Position numbers and translations under genes: made by a program. The notes under the pieces were generated by a model that was given only the letters and a program-made list of their open reading frames with translations, ran no database searches and was not told the origin of the DNA. Below are positions 17,664 to 25,998 of a stretch of DNA of 62,145 nucleotides, piece by piece (positions within the stretch are counted from its first letter, which is position 1; each line of letters starts with the position of its first letter). Source of the DNA: Bifidobacteriaceae bacterium (GTDB lineage: Bacteria; Actinomycetota; Actinomycetes; Actinomycetales; WQXJ01); contig JAIRXP010000005.1 in NCBI GenBank assembly GCA_031268215.1, forward strand, positions 1-62,145. The letters are read 5' to 3'.

Positions 17664-18733
17664 TGGGCCTGGATGCCGAGCAACTTGAGGTAACTGACGG
17701 CCTGGAGACCCAGGACACCCTGGACGGTAGCCCGCAAGTCTGACTCGCCTCTCTCTCCACCTGGGAAAGCACCGGTTGCGGGCAACTGCCAATCGATCAG
17801 CGCTTTAACGCCCAGCTTCACCGCAGACTTGGCCTCAGCCGATTCCCACAAGCTCAGTGTGCTCACCGCCAACCCAGTTGAGTTGACGGAATCGGCGCCG
17901 GAATTCTGCCAGCGTCCAGGTTCAGTCTGGGCCTGCAACAGATAGGTGAACGCCTCCTCGGCGGCGGCATCTTGCCCAGCCGCAAACAGCGCCTGCGCCA
18001 CAATGGCGGTGGTGTCCACATCCCCAGTGCAGGGCTGCTCGGCGTCAAACATTGACGGGTAAGAACCGTCATCGCAGCTGATCGCCATCAGTGCGGCCAC
18101 CGGATCAACTGATAACCCGTCCAATTGGCCCAATCTGACCAGCAACATGATGTCGAACGCCTGTCCGGCTGGGGTTGAATTGTCGCCCCATTCAGAAATG
18201 TCACGGAAGCGACCCTCTGGCTTGAGGCGGCCGATCAGCGAGGTGGCGAGTTCCTCCGCCGACTTGTACTCTGGCTCCACTTTGAGTCCGGGCGTCAGGT
18301 AGGCCAGAGCCAGCTTGCCCATCGCACTGGGATAGGCGGCCTGTTCGCCATCGCCGGCGTAATCAATGGCGTTGTCACGTAGAGCCAGCCAATCCGCGGC
18401 CTTCTGGGCTAATGCGGGCTCACCTGCGGCGACTAGAGCCCACATCGCATCAATGGTCAGGCCATTATCAGCGAAGACTGAACCGTCATATTCGGATTCC
18501 GCGTGAGAGCCGTCAACGAGTTCTTGAGCGATCCACTGGGCAGCTAAACGGGCCGATTCACCGGCCGGTTCGACAGACTGCCCGCTGCTCGATGGGCTCG
18601 CGGCCTTCGTGGATGGCCCGGCCGGAGCCTTCTCCTCGCCGCAGCCAACCAAGGTCATGGCCGCCAGGCCAGCCAAGACGCCGACGGCCGCCCGGCGAAC
18701 AAAATGCGGAGAATCAGTAGTGTAAATGGACAA
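17660..18733 (-). CDS. Lipoprotein with terpenoid-cyclase-like alpha/alpha barrel (transcobalamin alpha-domain-like)
   Basis: A secreted lipoprotein of 357 residues with lipobox LVGC near residue 30, a Ser/Pro/Ala linker, and helical hairpin repeats of the squalene cyclase/prenyltransferase type, e.g. DNGLTIDAMWALVAAGEPALA, DVDTTAIVAQALFAAGQ and NSTGLAVSTLSLW. The large domain of animal transcobalamin and intrinsic factor has this same fold. Next to the DUF4430 gene and under a B12 riboswitch it is best read as an extracellular corrinoid-binding protein. The TTG at 18733 has AAAGG 8 nt upstream. Confidence 0.86.
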   Translation of the reverse strand: MSIYTTDSPHFVRRAAVGVLAGLAAMTLVGCGEEKAPAGPSTKAASPSSSGQSVEPAGESARLAAQWIAQELVDGSHAESEYDGSVFADNGLTIDAMWALVAAGEPALAQKAADWLALRDNAIDYAGDGEQAAYPSAMGKLALAYLTPGLKVEPEYKSAEELATSLIGRLKPEGRFRDISEWGDNSTPAGQAFDIMLLVRLGQLDGLSVDPVAALMAISCDDGSYPSMFDAEQPCTGDVDTTAIVAQALFAAGQDAAAEEAFTYLLQAQTEPGRWQNSGADSVNSTGLAVSTLSLWESAEAKSAVKLGVKALIDWQLPATGAFPGGERGESDLRATVQGVLGLQAVSYLKLLGIQAQ

Positions 18734-18835
18734 AGGATGGGCCTTTCTTGTGAACAGTCCGGTGGACCGCCCGCCCGGTTGTCTCCGCCCGGCGGCGCTC
18801 CGACCTGCGAACCTCGACAGCGATCAATGGAGCCC

Positions 18836-18955
18836 TTCGCCCGGAGAGGTTTTCCGGCTTGCGTACCAAGAGCGTTTCCCGGCACATATACGGTTGCGGG
18901 TCAGCGCCGGTTTCGCACCGGCTTACCCTCTAACCGAGCATCAGACCGCTCCAGG
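18836..18955 (-). promoter_or_regulatory. Cobalamin riboswitch
   Basis: Read on the minus strand, 18929-18896 gives the conserved core AGGGTAAGCCGGTGCGAAAC followed by CGGCGCTGACCCGC and then AACCGT, the P3-P6 junction of B12 riboswitches. The B12 box GCAAGCCGGAAAACCTCTCC follows at 18862-18843. It sits about 100 nt upstream of the lipoprotein start, with GC-rich hairpin-forming sequence (18760-18800) between that may hide the ribosome site. It predicts repression of the whole operon by adenosyl- or another cobalamin. Confidence 0.94.
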
Positions 18956-19029
18956 TTATCGCGCCATAGCCCTACTCGCTACTCGCCGGGCCTTCGATCT
19001 AAAGGCCATCATGAGCTAAGGTCAAGTGC

Positions 19030-21303
19030 GTGTCTGGTGTGCAAAGCGATCGTCCTTTGACGCGTCGCGCCCTGCGCGAAGCCGCCGCCAGGCATGGCCT
19101 ACCCACCGGCCAGCCGCTCGATCCGCAAGCCTCTGAACCGCGAACCCGGGCCCAAAGGCGCAACGAGCAAGAAGACCTCTACCGAGTTCCGGGGCCCAGC
19201 GCGCCAGCGGCGCCAGTGACCGTCAAATTGTCCGGCGCTTCCTCCCCGCGGCGCGGTCGCAGCGGGGACACGGCCGCCATAACTAGGCCGCTGACCTCCA
19301 TCGAGTCAAGGTCGTGGCAGGTCAACCCCGCGTTCGACACCCAGGCAGCGCCACCCACCATGCCATTACGCGAGCCGCCCGGGCCCACACGGCAAATGCG
19401 CCAGCCAGCACCGCCTTCACGGCCTCCGGTCGAACCCGCCGGCGCTACCGAACAACTCCGCATCCTCCCCCGATCCGCCGTTCGCGGACCCACTGGGGGA
19501 CGGGGTCCGATCCCGTCCGCGAGCGCGGCTGCCCTTGAAGACGTTGGTTCCCGGGCCGGTACCGCAGCACCACAAGAGCGGCGGTTGGCGCGAGAATCGC
19601 CGCCACCAGTCCCACGGCTGCCGGATGGGCCGCAGCCGCTCCGCCTAGAACGGATGGCGGAAACGGAAGCTTTGAGGACTGGATGGCCAGTGGCCCGGCC
19701 CAAGCCTAAGGAACCGGAGCTACCCGGCTATGAAGTGATACCGGCGGCGGATCTCGCGCCCGAACCCACATCGAGGCCGTCAGCGGGTCATCGGACGGGC
19801 GACCGGCCATCGCCCCCTGAGCTACCGCCACCGGTCGAGCCAGTTCCTCCGCTCCGGCCGGAGGCCGGCCCAACCGAGACCACGGACTCCGGTCGCTGGA
19901 TGATTGGCGAGGCCCTGGCGGCCGATTCGAGTCCCTGGCTCGCGTTGCCGGCAGGGGCCGCTGACGTGCCAGTAAGCCCGGCGGTCGAAGTGCTGCCAAT
20001 CACCGAGCCGGCCACCCCGACATCACCGTGGCCGCAGGCGGGAGTCCAGCCGCCACAAGGTCCCGTCTTGATGCCGCAGGAACCTAGCTGGTCCCAGGAC
20101 GAATCCAGCTTCACCGAAGAAGACAGCGACTGGGACCAAGACGAATCTGAGTTCGTCCAGGACAGGGAAGATGACAGTTGGTCTCAGGAAGGGGAGGACA
20201 CTAGCTGGTCCCAGGACGAAGATGAGACCGCCTGGTCTCAGGACGAGCCCGCCTTCGCCGAAGAAGAGCCCGACCAGTCTCCCGTTTCGCCTCCGAGGGA
20301 CCCCAATTGGGCTCCTCCTCCAACCACCGAAGTGCCCCAACTATTGCCCGCGGTGCTGGCGCAACAGGCCGGGTGGCAGGGCGAGGACGCCGAGGCACCG
20401 GCAGAGCCAGCCCTCTATTCCCCGCCTCAGATTGACCCAGACGCCGTACCAGCCCACTCACCGCTGGTGCCAACAGTCCGCTTCCGCGGGCGCCAAACCA
20501 CCCAGGTATCAGTCGCTGCCCTGCGGGGTTCCCCGGAAAGTACCGCCGACTCCATGGCGCCGTCACCGGCGGAAGGCAAACCGAGCCGCCGGAGCCAAGG
20601 TGACCAGACGGCATCGGGCACCACTACCGCTCCACGACGCACCGACGAGGCCCCGCCCACAATTCAGAAACACCAAACGGCGGCCACTGCACTCGGCATA
20701 GATCAGTCACGCCACCCCCTGACCAGGCAAGAACAGGCCGGCGTAGTGGTCCTGGTGATGTTCGCCCTGGCCGCAGCGGTGCTAGCGGTACTCGCTCTGA
20801 CCGGTGACTTGCCATGGGAACGCGGGCCGTCCTCACGTTCAACCACGCAACAATCCGCGCCGCCCGCCAATCCAGACCAGCCCGCACCCGGGGCTCAGGG
20901 GGCAACCGACTGGTCCTTAGGGCAGACCTTCAAGACAGGAAGCGCCGTCCTGCAAATCACTTCCTACGAGGCCGGTTTGCCGGGGCTGGGCGAAGCGGGC
21001 ACCGAACTATCCGAGCGGGGCCAATGGGTGCTGGTAGGGGTGACCGTCAAGAACGGCGGCGACAAGGACGTCACCTTCCCAACCGGCATGCAAGTGCTGG
21101 TGACACAGTCCGGCAAGGAGTACCAAAACGAGCCAGAATCGGCCCTGAAGTACGCCGATTTCGTGCTCGGCGCCAACGCGATCAAACCCGCCGGCCAGCA
21201 ATCCGGATACCTGGCCTTCGACATTCCTTCTGATGACCCGCCGACATCCCTGCGGTTAGTTGGACAACTCAGTGACCCTCCCGTGACAGTACCTCTGGGA
21301 TGA
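19030..21303 (+). CDS. Large Pro/Glu-rich membrane protein with C-terminal DUF4352 domain
   Basis: A 757-residue protein beginning with LTRRALREAAARHGLPTG, a short motif seen at the N terminus of other actinobacterial membrane proteins. About 550 low-complexity residues rich in Pro, Glu, Arg and Ser follow, including an acidic run of imperfect SWSQDE repeats encoded at about 20085-20275. A membrane helix begins at residue 571 (GVVVLVMFALAAAVLAVLAL). The last ~125 residues form an extracytoplasmic immunoglobulin-like DUF4352 domain (GQTFKTGSAVLQITSYEAG ... GYLAFDIPS). The GTG at 19030 is the first start in frame. The TGA overlaps the ATG of the next gene. Function unknown. Confidence 0.8.
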   Translation: MSGVQSDRPLTRRALREAAARHGLPTGQPLDPQASEPRTRAQRRNEQEDLYRVPGPSAPAAPVTVKLSGASSPRRGRSGDTAAITRPLTSIESRSWQVNPAFDTQAAPPTMPLREPPGPTRQMRQPAPPSRPPVEPAGATEQLRILPRSAVRGPTGGRGPIPSASAAALEDVGSRAGTAAPQERRLARESPPPVPRLPDGPQPLRLERMAETEALRTGWPVARPKPKEPELPGYEVIPAADLAPEPTSRPSAGHRTGDRPSPPELPPPVEPVPPLRPEAGPTETTDSGRWMIGEALAADSSPWLALPAGAADVPVSPAVEVLPITEPATPTSPWPQAGVQPPQGPVLMPQEPSWSQDESSFTEEDSDWDQDESEFVQDREDDSWSQEGEDTSWSQDEDETAWSQDEPAFAEEEPDQSPVSPPRDPNWAPPPTTEVPQLLPAVLAQQAGWQGEDAEAPAEPALYSPPQIDPDAVPAHSPLVPTVRFRGRQTTQVSVAALRGSPESTADSMAPSPAEGKPSRRSQGDQTASGTTTAPRRTDEAPPTIQKHQTAATALGIDQSRHPLTRQEQAGVVVLVMFALAAAVLAVLALTGDLPWERGPSSRSTTQQSAPPANPDQPAPGAQGATDWSLGQTFKTGSAVLQITSYEAGLPGLGEAGTELSERGQWVLVGVTVKNGGDKDVTFPTGMQVLVTQSGKEYQNEPESALKYADFVLGANAIKPAGQQSGYLAFDIPSDDPPTSLRLVGQLSDPPVTVPLG
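20085..20275 (+). repeat. Degenerate acidic WSQDE/WDQDE repeat tract
   Basis: Five or six imperfect copies of a unit encoding (S/A)W(S/D)Q(D/E) followed by acidic residues lie in frame. AGCTGGTCCCAGGAC occurs exactly at 20086-20100 and again at 20203-20217. The tract would form a disordered, strongly negative cytoplasmic segment. Confidence 0.8.
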
Positions 21304-22682
21304 CCCCGGCGACAGCTCGCGGCCGGCATCTATGGCTCGCCATTGGGCTTGTGGCCGTGTTTGGCGCCACCCACGCGGTGCTGATTTATCAATCGTTCGC
21401 GCCTGACACGACGGCCGGCGCCAACGACGTTTGGCTCTACGCCTGGTGGGTGCAACAGGCCAACGTGATGGGCGGATGGCCCGGGATTGACGCGCAGTGG
21501 GTATACCCGGTTGGCGCCCTGGCGCCCATGCTCCTAGCTTCCGTCACCGGCACCGGAACCTCTTACCTGACCACCTGGTGCATCATGATCACGCTGATCA
21601 ACCTGGCCACCGCGGCGGTGGTTCTCTACCAGTTTGGGCTGACCCGGGCCGCTGGACCGCTGGCTGGATGGTTTGTGTTCCTGATGCTCCTGGGGCCTTG
21701 CGGGATAGCCCGGCTCGACGCCGTGATGATGCCCCTGGTACTGATCGCCCTGGCGCTCGCGGCCTCGCGTCCCGCCCTAGCCACTGTGCTCCTGACCTGT
21801 TCGGCCTGGATCAAGGTTTCCGGCGGAGCGGTGCTGATCGCATTGGTCGCGGTACTGGGCTCTTGGCGCGAGCGGTTCTATCGCTTACTCTTGCCCGCCG
21901 CGCTGACCTGCCTGGCTGTCTTCGCCCTGCAACGGATGACCGGTGGACAACTCCGTTTCTTGCTCAGCTTCGTCTCCGCCGAATCTGACCGCGGGCTGCA
22001 AATTGAGGCCGTCCTGGCCACTCCCGTGGTACTGGCTCACGCCCTGCGCGGCGAACAGCTCTATTGGTGGAACGCTGAACTTTCCACTTGCGAAACCTGG
22101 GGACCCGGTGCCGAATTGGCCATCCGCGTCAGCGACATTGCCATGCCATTGATGGCGGTCACAGTCGGGATATTGACCTGGCTGGCCCGGCGCCACCCGC
22201 AAGCAGCCCTTGTGACTGGTTCCATGGCGTTGATGAGTGGACTCATAGTCACCCACAAGGTCGGTTCGCCACAGTTCGTGGCCTGGTTGGCGCCGGCCGC
22301 TGTGGCCGCGCTTTGCCTGAGGAATCGTCTCCGCTTCTGGCTCCCTGTGTCTGCGGCGCTCCTGGCCGCGTCCACATTGACCGGCCTGCTCTACCCATCC
22401 GGCTACCTCGCCTTCCTGAACTCCAGCGGCTTGATGCTGACCGTCTGGGTGATACGCAATGCTCTGGTCGTTGCCGTGTTCGTGGCTTCCCTGACCGAGT
22501 TGGTGCGCCTTTCGCGGTCTAGCCCGCTAGGCGCAGTGTCTTCGGGGCACGATTCTCCCGGTGTTGATCCCTCCGGTGACTTGCCGGGTGCGGTGCCGGG
22601 CGGCCTGCCTGGCGCCGCCCCCGGCCGGGGGGCGGAGTGGCACCCAGAGCCGCGTCCATCAAACAGGAGCCGCTCCGCCTGA
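21300..22682 (+). CDS. Polytopic membrane protein, GT87/DUF2029-type glycosyltransferase-like
   Basis: A 460-residue protein with roughly ten hydrophobic helices, the first at residues 10-30. The early loop FAPDTTAGANDVWLYAWWVQQ resembles the acidic loop of polyprenol-dependent mannosyltransferases (GT-C fold), and a WIKVSGGAVL segment fits the family. It would use a polyprenyl-phosphate sugar donor at the outer membrane face; acceptor unknown. The C-terminal ~55 residues form a Gly/Pro/Asp-rich hydrophilic tail. Its ATG overlaps the preceding TGA (ATGA), so it is coupled to the DUF4352 protein and may modify it or act in the same envelope process. Confidence 0.7.
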   Translation: MTPATARGRHLWLAIGLVAVFGATHAVLIYQSFAPDTTAGANDVWLYAWWVQQANVMGGWPGIDAQWVYPVGALAPMLLASVTGTGTSYLTTWCIMITLINLATAAVVLYQFGLTRAAGPLAGWFVFLMLLGPCGIARLDAVMMPLVLIALALAASRPALATVLLTCSAWIKVSGGAVLIALVAVLGSWRERFYRLLLPAALTCLAVFALQRMTGGQLRFLLSFVSAESDRGLQIEAVLATPVVLAHALRGEQLYWWNAELSTCETWGPGAELAIRVSDIAMPLMAVTVGILTWLARRHPQAALVTGSMALMSGLIVTHKVGSPQFVAWLAPAAVAALCLRNRLRFWLPVSAALLAASTLTGLLYPSGYLAFLNSSGLMLTVWVIRNALVVAVFVASLTELVRLSRSSPLGAVSSGHDSPGVDPSGDLPGAVPGGLPGAAPGRGAEWHPEPRPSNRSRSA

Positions 22683-22848
22683 TGCCTCCCGCGCTGGATA
22701 GCAATCGGCCCGCCTGAGCTCTTCGCGTCCGGCACGCCCCCCATGTTGCCGGCGCTGGACCTTGGGGCTGAGCGCCTTCAGGGCATCTGTGAAGGCTGAT
22801 TGACCGCCATATCCACGTTTCTGGCTTTTTCAAGCCGGTGGTTGTGGA

Positions 22849-23011
22849 CCAGTGTCACGCTTGGTGCTTTTCTTGCTTGGTGACACTGCCACGCGCTCAT
22901 TGAAAGCCCAGGTCACAGCTGTGCCCTTCGGGAGGCACCAATCCAAAAAGACACGAACCGTGACAGCGGCCGCCCCTCCCCCGGCAGAAAAGACACCAGG
23001 CGTGACACTGG
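22849..23011. repeat. Family of ~25-bp CAGTGTCACGCyTGGTG-type repeats
   Basis: Copy 1 (+) is at 22849-22874 and reads CCAGTGTCACGCTTGGTG then CTTTTCTT. Copies on the minus strand lie at 22986-23011 (CCAGTGTCACGCCTGGTGTC then TTTTCT) and, more diverged, at 22945-22969. Copy 1 is followed by an inverted partner: CAGTGTCAC 22850-22858 pairs with GTGACACTG 22880-22888, making a 9-bp hairpin with a 21-nt loop. The function is unknown; regulatory binding sites or a decaying small mobile repeat are both possible. Confidence 0.75.
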
Positions 23012-23071
23012 CGCCCTGGGGCCGCCCATGCGGGAAGCAATCGCAGGCCGCGGTTCGCGCCGACTGCGGGC

Positions 23072-23103
23072 CACACGACCACACGACCACACGACCACAC
23101 GAC
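23072..23103 (+). repeat. Four tandem CACACGAC units
   Basis: Four perfect 8-bp copies stand head to tail, with no spacers. This is a short tandem repeat prone to slippage, about 45-60 bp before the possible starts of the DUF559 gene, so copy number could alter its promoter spacing. Confidence 0.9.
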
Positions 23104-23146
23104 TTTTCCACAGATCCGCCATTCCCGGTCCAAGCCGAGACCGAAT

Positions 23147-24088
23147 TTGTCAATCTGGAGTGTGAGCTCCACCCGACACCCAATCAGACGCTACCTAGGC
23201 CCCGCAGTTGACAGGTGGGCGCCACCGATCGCCCGCTCTCAGGCGGGAGTGTTCACACTCGCCCAAGCCTTCAGCTCGGGGATTAGCTCCTCCCAGGCGC
23301 GTTACCGGATACGGTCTGGCGCATGGGTCAGGTTGGCCGGTAGGGGCCTGACGCTGGCCCGCACTCCGTGTGGACCAGCCCAGGACGCCTGGGCCATGGC
23401 ACTGACCTGGCCAGAAGCGGTCCTTTGGGGACCCAGCGCCTTGCGGCTGTGGCTGCCCCGGGCACCATTGCCCACGGATGACGTGACCTTGGCGGCATCG
23501 ACCCAGAACCACCGGCCAGCACGCCGGCTTCGCTTGGTCCGGACTGCGGCGGCTGACGCACAGGCCGAGGACTGGACCGGCCTACGAGTGCAGTCACCTT
23601 TGTGGGCAGTCATTGATTCCCTCCGGATGTTGGAGCATCCCGCTGCCGACGGACTCTTCGCCTGGCTCCTGACCCGCGAGAAGATGCCGCCAGGCTTCAC
23701 TGAGGCAGTCGGATCAATGAGCCGCCAGCCCGGCGCCGTGCGGCTGCGCGCCTACGTCGAGTATTACCGGTCAGGCGCCGCCGCGGCTTCGGAATTGCTT
23801 CTCCATGGGGGGCTCCGCCGAAAAGGGATTAGTGGATGGCTGCCCAACGCACTGGTACATCTGGCTGACGGCTCCGCCGTCGCCGTCGACATCCTGTTTC
23901 CAGCCATCAAACTGGTTGTTGAGATTGACGGGTACGCGTTCCACGGCACCCGCCAAGCGTTTGAGGCTGACCGCGAACGCGACCGGCGTTTGCTCCGGTC
24001 TGGCTATAAGGTCATGCGATTCACCTGGCGCGACCTGACCGAACGCCTAGACTCCGTGACCAGCGAGATAGCCCACCATCTCAGATAG
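23147..24088 (+). CDS. AbiEi-like N-terminal/DUF559 nuclease-fold protein
   Basis: A family common in Actinomycetota: an N-terminal winged-helix-like segment (ARSQAGVFTLAQAFSSGISSSQARYRIRSGAWVRLAGRG), a middle helical region, and a C-terminal DUF559 domain related to very-short-patch-repair and restriction nucleases. Nuclease-like residues are Asp in VAVDILFP, Glu in VVEIDGYAFHG and the DRERDRRL...VMRFTW block. It may be an orphan type IV antitoxin-like regulator or a DNA-processing enzyme. The start is uncertain: the longest frame uses TTG at 23147 and a GTG lies at 23162; neither has a good ribosome site. Confidence 0.78.
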   Translation: MSIWSVSSTRHPIRRYLGPAVDRWAPPIARSQAGVFTLAQAFSSGISSSQARYRIRSGAWVRLAGRGLTLARTPCGPAQDAWAMALTWPEAVLWGPSALRLWLPRAPLPTDDVTLAASTQNHRPARRLRLVRTAAADAQAEDWTGLRVQSPLWAVIDSLRMLEHPAADGLFAWLLTREKMPPGFTEAVGSMSRQPGAVRLRAYVEYYRSGAAAASELLLHGGLRRKGISGWLPNALVHLADGSAVAVDILFPAIKLVVEIDGYAFHGTRQAFEADRERDRRLLRSGYKVMRFTWRDLTERLDSVTSEIAHHLR

Positions 24089-24180
24089 CGCCGGACTACT
24101 AACAATCATTGCGGGCCGGCAAGGGCGGGCTGAAGCCTCCCGGGTCACCAAAACAGCGCTAATGCTCAAAGGCCAACGGC

Positions 24181-24273
24181 TGGCGGAGGCGGCGGGATTT
24201 GAACCCGCGAGGGGGATCAACACCCCCAACCCGCTTAGCAGGCGGGCGCCATAGGCCACTAGGCGACGCCTCC
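24181..24273 (-). tRNA. tRNA-Ser (anticodon GCT)
   Basis: On the minus strand the gene starts GGAGGCG at 24273 and its acceptor stem closes with CGCCTCC at 24191-24185, discriminator G, and an encoded CCA (24183-24181). The anticodon loop CTGCTAA reads GCT, for AGC/AGU serine codons. A long variable arm (GGGGGTGTTGATCCCCC) and the T arm GCGGGTTCAAATCCCGC support a serine tRNA. Confidence 0.96.
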
Positions 24274-24344
24274 GAACAGCTTGACCAGGGTACCCGCCTA
24301 AGAAGGTGCCGGGCAACACAAGGGCTATCCGTGCTCTGTTGTCC

Positions 24345-24827
24345 TCAGGCGAAGAATCGCCACGCTAGCGGTTTGTCAACGTCCCATTCAGTTCGTCTCA
24401 GGACGGTCCAAGGGCCCTCCAGCTCAACATGCTGGTACCGGCTGGTGCAGACCTCATCGAATATGCGGTAGGCCGACGGGACCTCACCCCGGACCAACGC
24501 TCTAATCCGGGCCAAAACACTCTCGGTAGGGTCCCGGTCCACCACTTGGTCGGCAAGGTGGGCCAGCGCCTGCTGCAACTCGACTGGGATGACTTCCGGC
24601 GGCGGCGCGTCGTGGAACGACTCGTCAAAGGGTTTGAGAAGCTGCACAGCGGACTTGACTACTGATCGGTAGCAAGCCCTGTCGTCTCGGTCGCGGGCCT
24701 TGGACTCGGCGGACGTCGCGTACTTCGAGCGTCTAAGCACCGATTTGGGGGGCAACTCGGGCTGGCTTCCTCTCTTCGGACGAGTGCGCGCTAAACGCTT
24801 GTCCTTTTGCCTCGCTGTTTCCTCCAT
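24345..24827 (-). CDS. Hypothetical basic protein, no recognised family
   Basis: A 160-residue cytoplasmic protein with a Lys/Arg-rich first third (KDKRLARTRPKRGS, LRRSKYATSAESKARDRDDR) and a helical, mostly acidic remainder ending WDVDKPLAWRFFA. No domain is recognised. The ATG at 24827 is supported by GGAGGAGG 6-7 nt upstream (24833-24841 on the plus strand); the frame extends farther upstream but overlaps the divergent hydrolase gene. Basic N-terminal sequence could bind nucleic acid; that is only a guess. Confidence 0.6.
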   Translation of the reverse strand: MEETARQKDKRLARTRPKRGSQPELPPKSVLRRSKYATSAESKARDRDDRACYRSVVKSAVQLLKPFDESFHDAPPPEVIPVELQQALAHLADQVVDRDPTESVLARIRALVRGEVPSAYRIFDEVCTSRYQHVELEGPWTVLRRTEWDVDKPLAWRFFA

Positions 24828-24948
24828 GGCCGCCTCCTCCGTTGGCCTGATGCTACCGAAACCGCGCGTCGCCCTCCCGCATCGAAGCCAGCGAGTCGCG
24901 GCCGGGGCCATGATCCGCAGCATGTCCCCAAGGGGGCATGATAGAGGG

Positions 24949-25986
24949 ATGAGAAATGACGATTTGGCCGGCCCCTGGCGTCCGGACGTCCTAGCTGGAT
25001 TTGAACAGCGCCAGATGAAACTGCCGGGTGGCGAGATAGCCACCCTCATAAGACGCCAGGCCGCCGGTCCCGCTGACGCGGCCGGGCGTCCAGCGGCCCG
25101 GCGTCCAGCGGCCGGGCCCCAAGGCTCCGGTTCCGCCCGGTCAGCGACCGTGCGGAAGCCAGCCGTGCTTTACCTGCACGGATTCGTCGACTACTTCTTC
25201 CAGACCCACATGGCGGATGCGTTCGAGGAACGCGGATACCGCTTCTATGCCATTGAGCTGCGCGGTTACGGACGGTCAATAGCCCATGGCCAAGACCCCG
25301 ATCATCCCAACTTTGTGCCAGAGATCGCCGTGTACGCACAAGATCTTGACGCAGCCGCCGAACTGATCGCTGAGGAAGAGGGCCATTCGGAACTGATCGG
25401 CTTGGGCCACTCGACGGGCGGATTGATCATGCCCTTGTGGGCGGCCAAGCGGCCAGGACGGCTCAAAGCCATGGTGCTGAATTCGCCCTGGCTCGATTTC
25501 AACGCCGGATGGATAATGCGAGGCCCCTTCACCCAGGTGATGCACCTGATCGCCAAGGTCGCCCCCATGGCCCCAGTCTCCGGTATCAAGGTTCACTACG
25601 GCCGGGCTCTGCACCATGAGACAGGCGGCGAGTGGGATTACGACTTGACCTGGAAACCGCATGATGGCTTCCCGGCCTATCCCGTCTGGTTCTCATCAGT
25701 CCGGCGCTGGCAAGCACGCGTGGCGGAAGGGATTGGCCTGGACTGTCCAGTGCTGATGATGACCTCCTTGCGGCGCGGAGACAACGCTCATCACCACGAC
25801 GAATTGGTGACCACCGACTCAGTTCTTGACCCGGCCCAGATGTGGCGCCTAGCGCCCAAACTGGGCGCGGACGTTGAGGTCAGGGCGCTTGAAGGCGGGG
25901 CCCATGACCTGTCGCTCAGCCCCGAGCCGGTCCGGTCCCGCTTCTTGGAGGAGTCACTGGACTGGCTGGATCGCGTGACCGCCTGA
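24949..25986 (+). CDS. Alpha/beta hydrolase (monoglyceride lipase/serine aminopeptidase S33 type)
   Basis: A soluble serine hydrolase of 345 residues. Visible are the oxyanion region VLYLHGFVDYFFQTHMADAFEERGY, the nucleophile elbow GLGHSTGG and the C-terminal catalytic His in LEGGAHDLSLS. An Ala/Arg/Pro-rich linker (AAGRPAARRPAAGPQ) near residues 40-60 is unusual. The open frame begins at 24700, but the family-like sequence begins at ATG 24949, which follows GGGCATGATAGAGGG. The same 18-base context, with one change, precedes the gene at 31499, suggesting a leaderless start. Substrate is unknown; esters or lysolipids are typical. Confidence 0.86.
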   Translation: MRNDDLAGPWRPDVLAGFEQRQMKLPGGEIATLIRRQAAGPADAAGRPAARRPAAGPQGSGSARSATVRKPAVLYLHGFVDYFFQTHMADAFEERGYRFYAIELRGYGRSIAHGQDPDHPNFVPEIAVYAQDLDAAAELIAEEEGHSELIGLGHSTGGLIMPLWAAKRPGRLKAMVLNSPWLDFNAGWIMRGPFTQVMHLIAKVAPMAPVSGIKVHYGRALHHETGGEWDYDLTWKPHDGFPAYPVWFSSVRRWQARVAEGIGLDCPVLMMTSLRRGDNAHHHDELVTTDSVLDPAQMWRLAPKLGADVEVRALEGGAHDLSLSPEPVRSRFLEESLDWLDRVTA

Positions 25987-25998
25987 CCTGGAGCCGGT

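Larger units (their letters stand above)
22683..23146. other. Intergenic region with short inverted repeats, no convincing gene
   Basis: I see no gene here. Weak ORFs have actinobacterially unlikely composition and overlap repeats. The stretch holds three to four diverged copies of a ~25-bp GTGTCACGC...TTTTCT element and four perfect CACACGAC units, each listed separately. Confidence 0.6.

Noticed and set aside
23072..23103. Possible CRISPR-like repeat array
   Set aside because: The four 8-bp units are directly abutting, with no spacers and no cas genes; it is a simple tandem repeat.
22852..23211. ORF of 119 codons on the plus strand
   Set aside because: It spans the short inverted repeats and the tandem repeat, has no recognisable domain and overlaps the start of the DUF559 gene.
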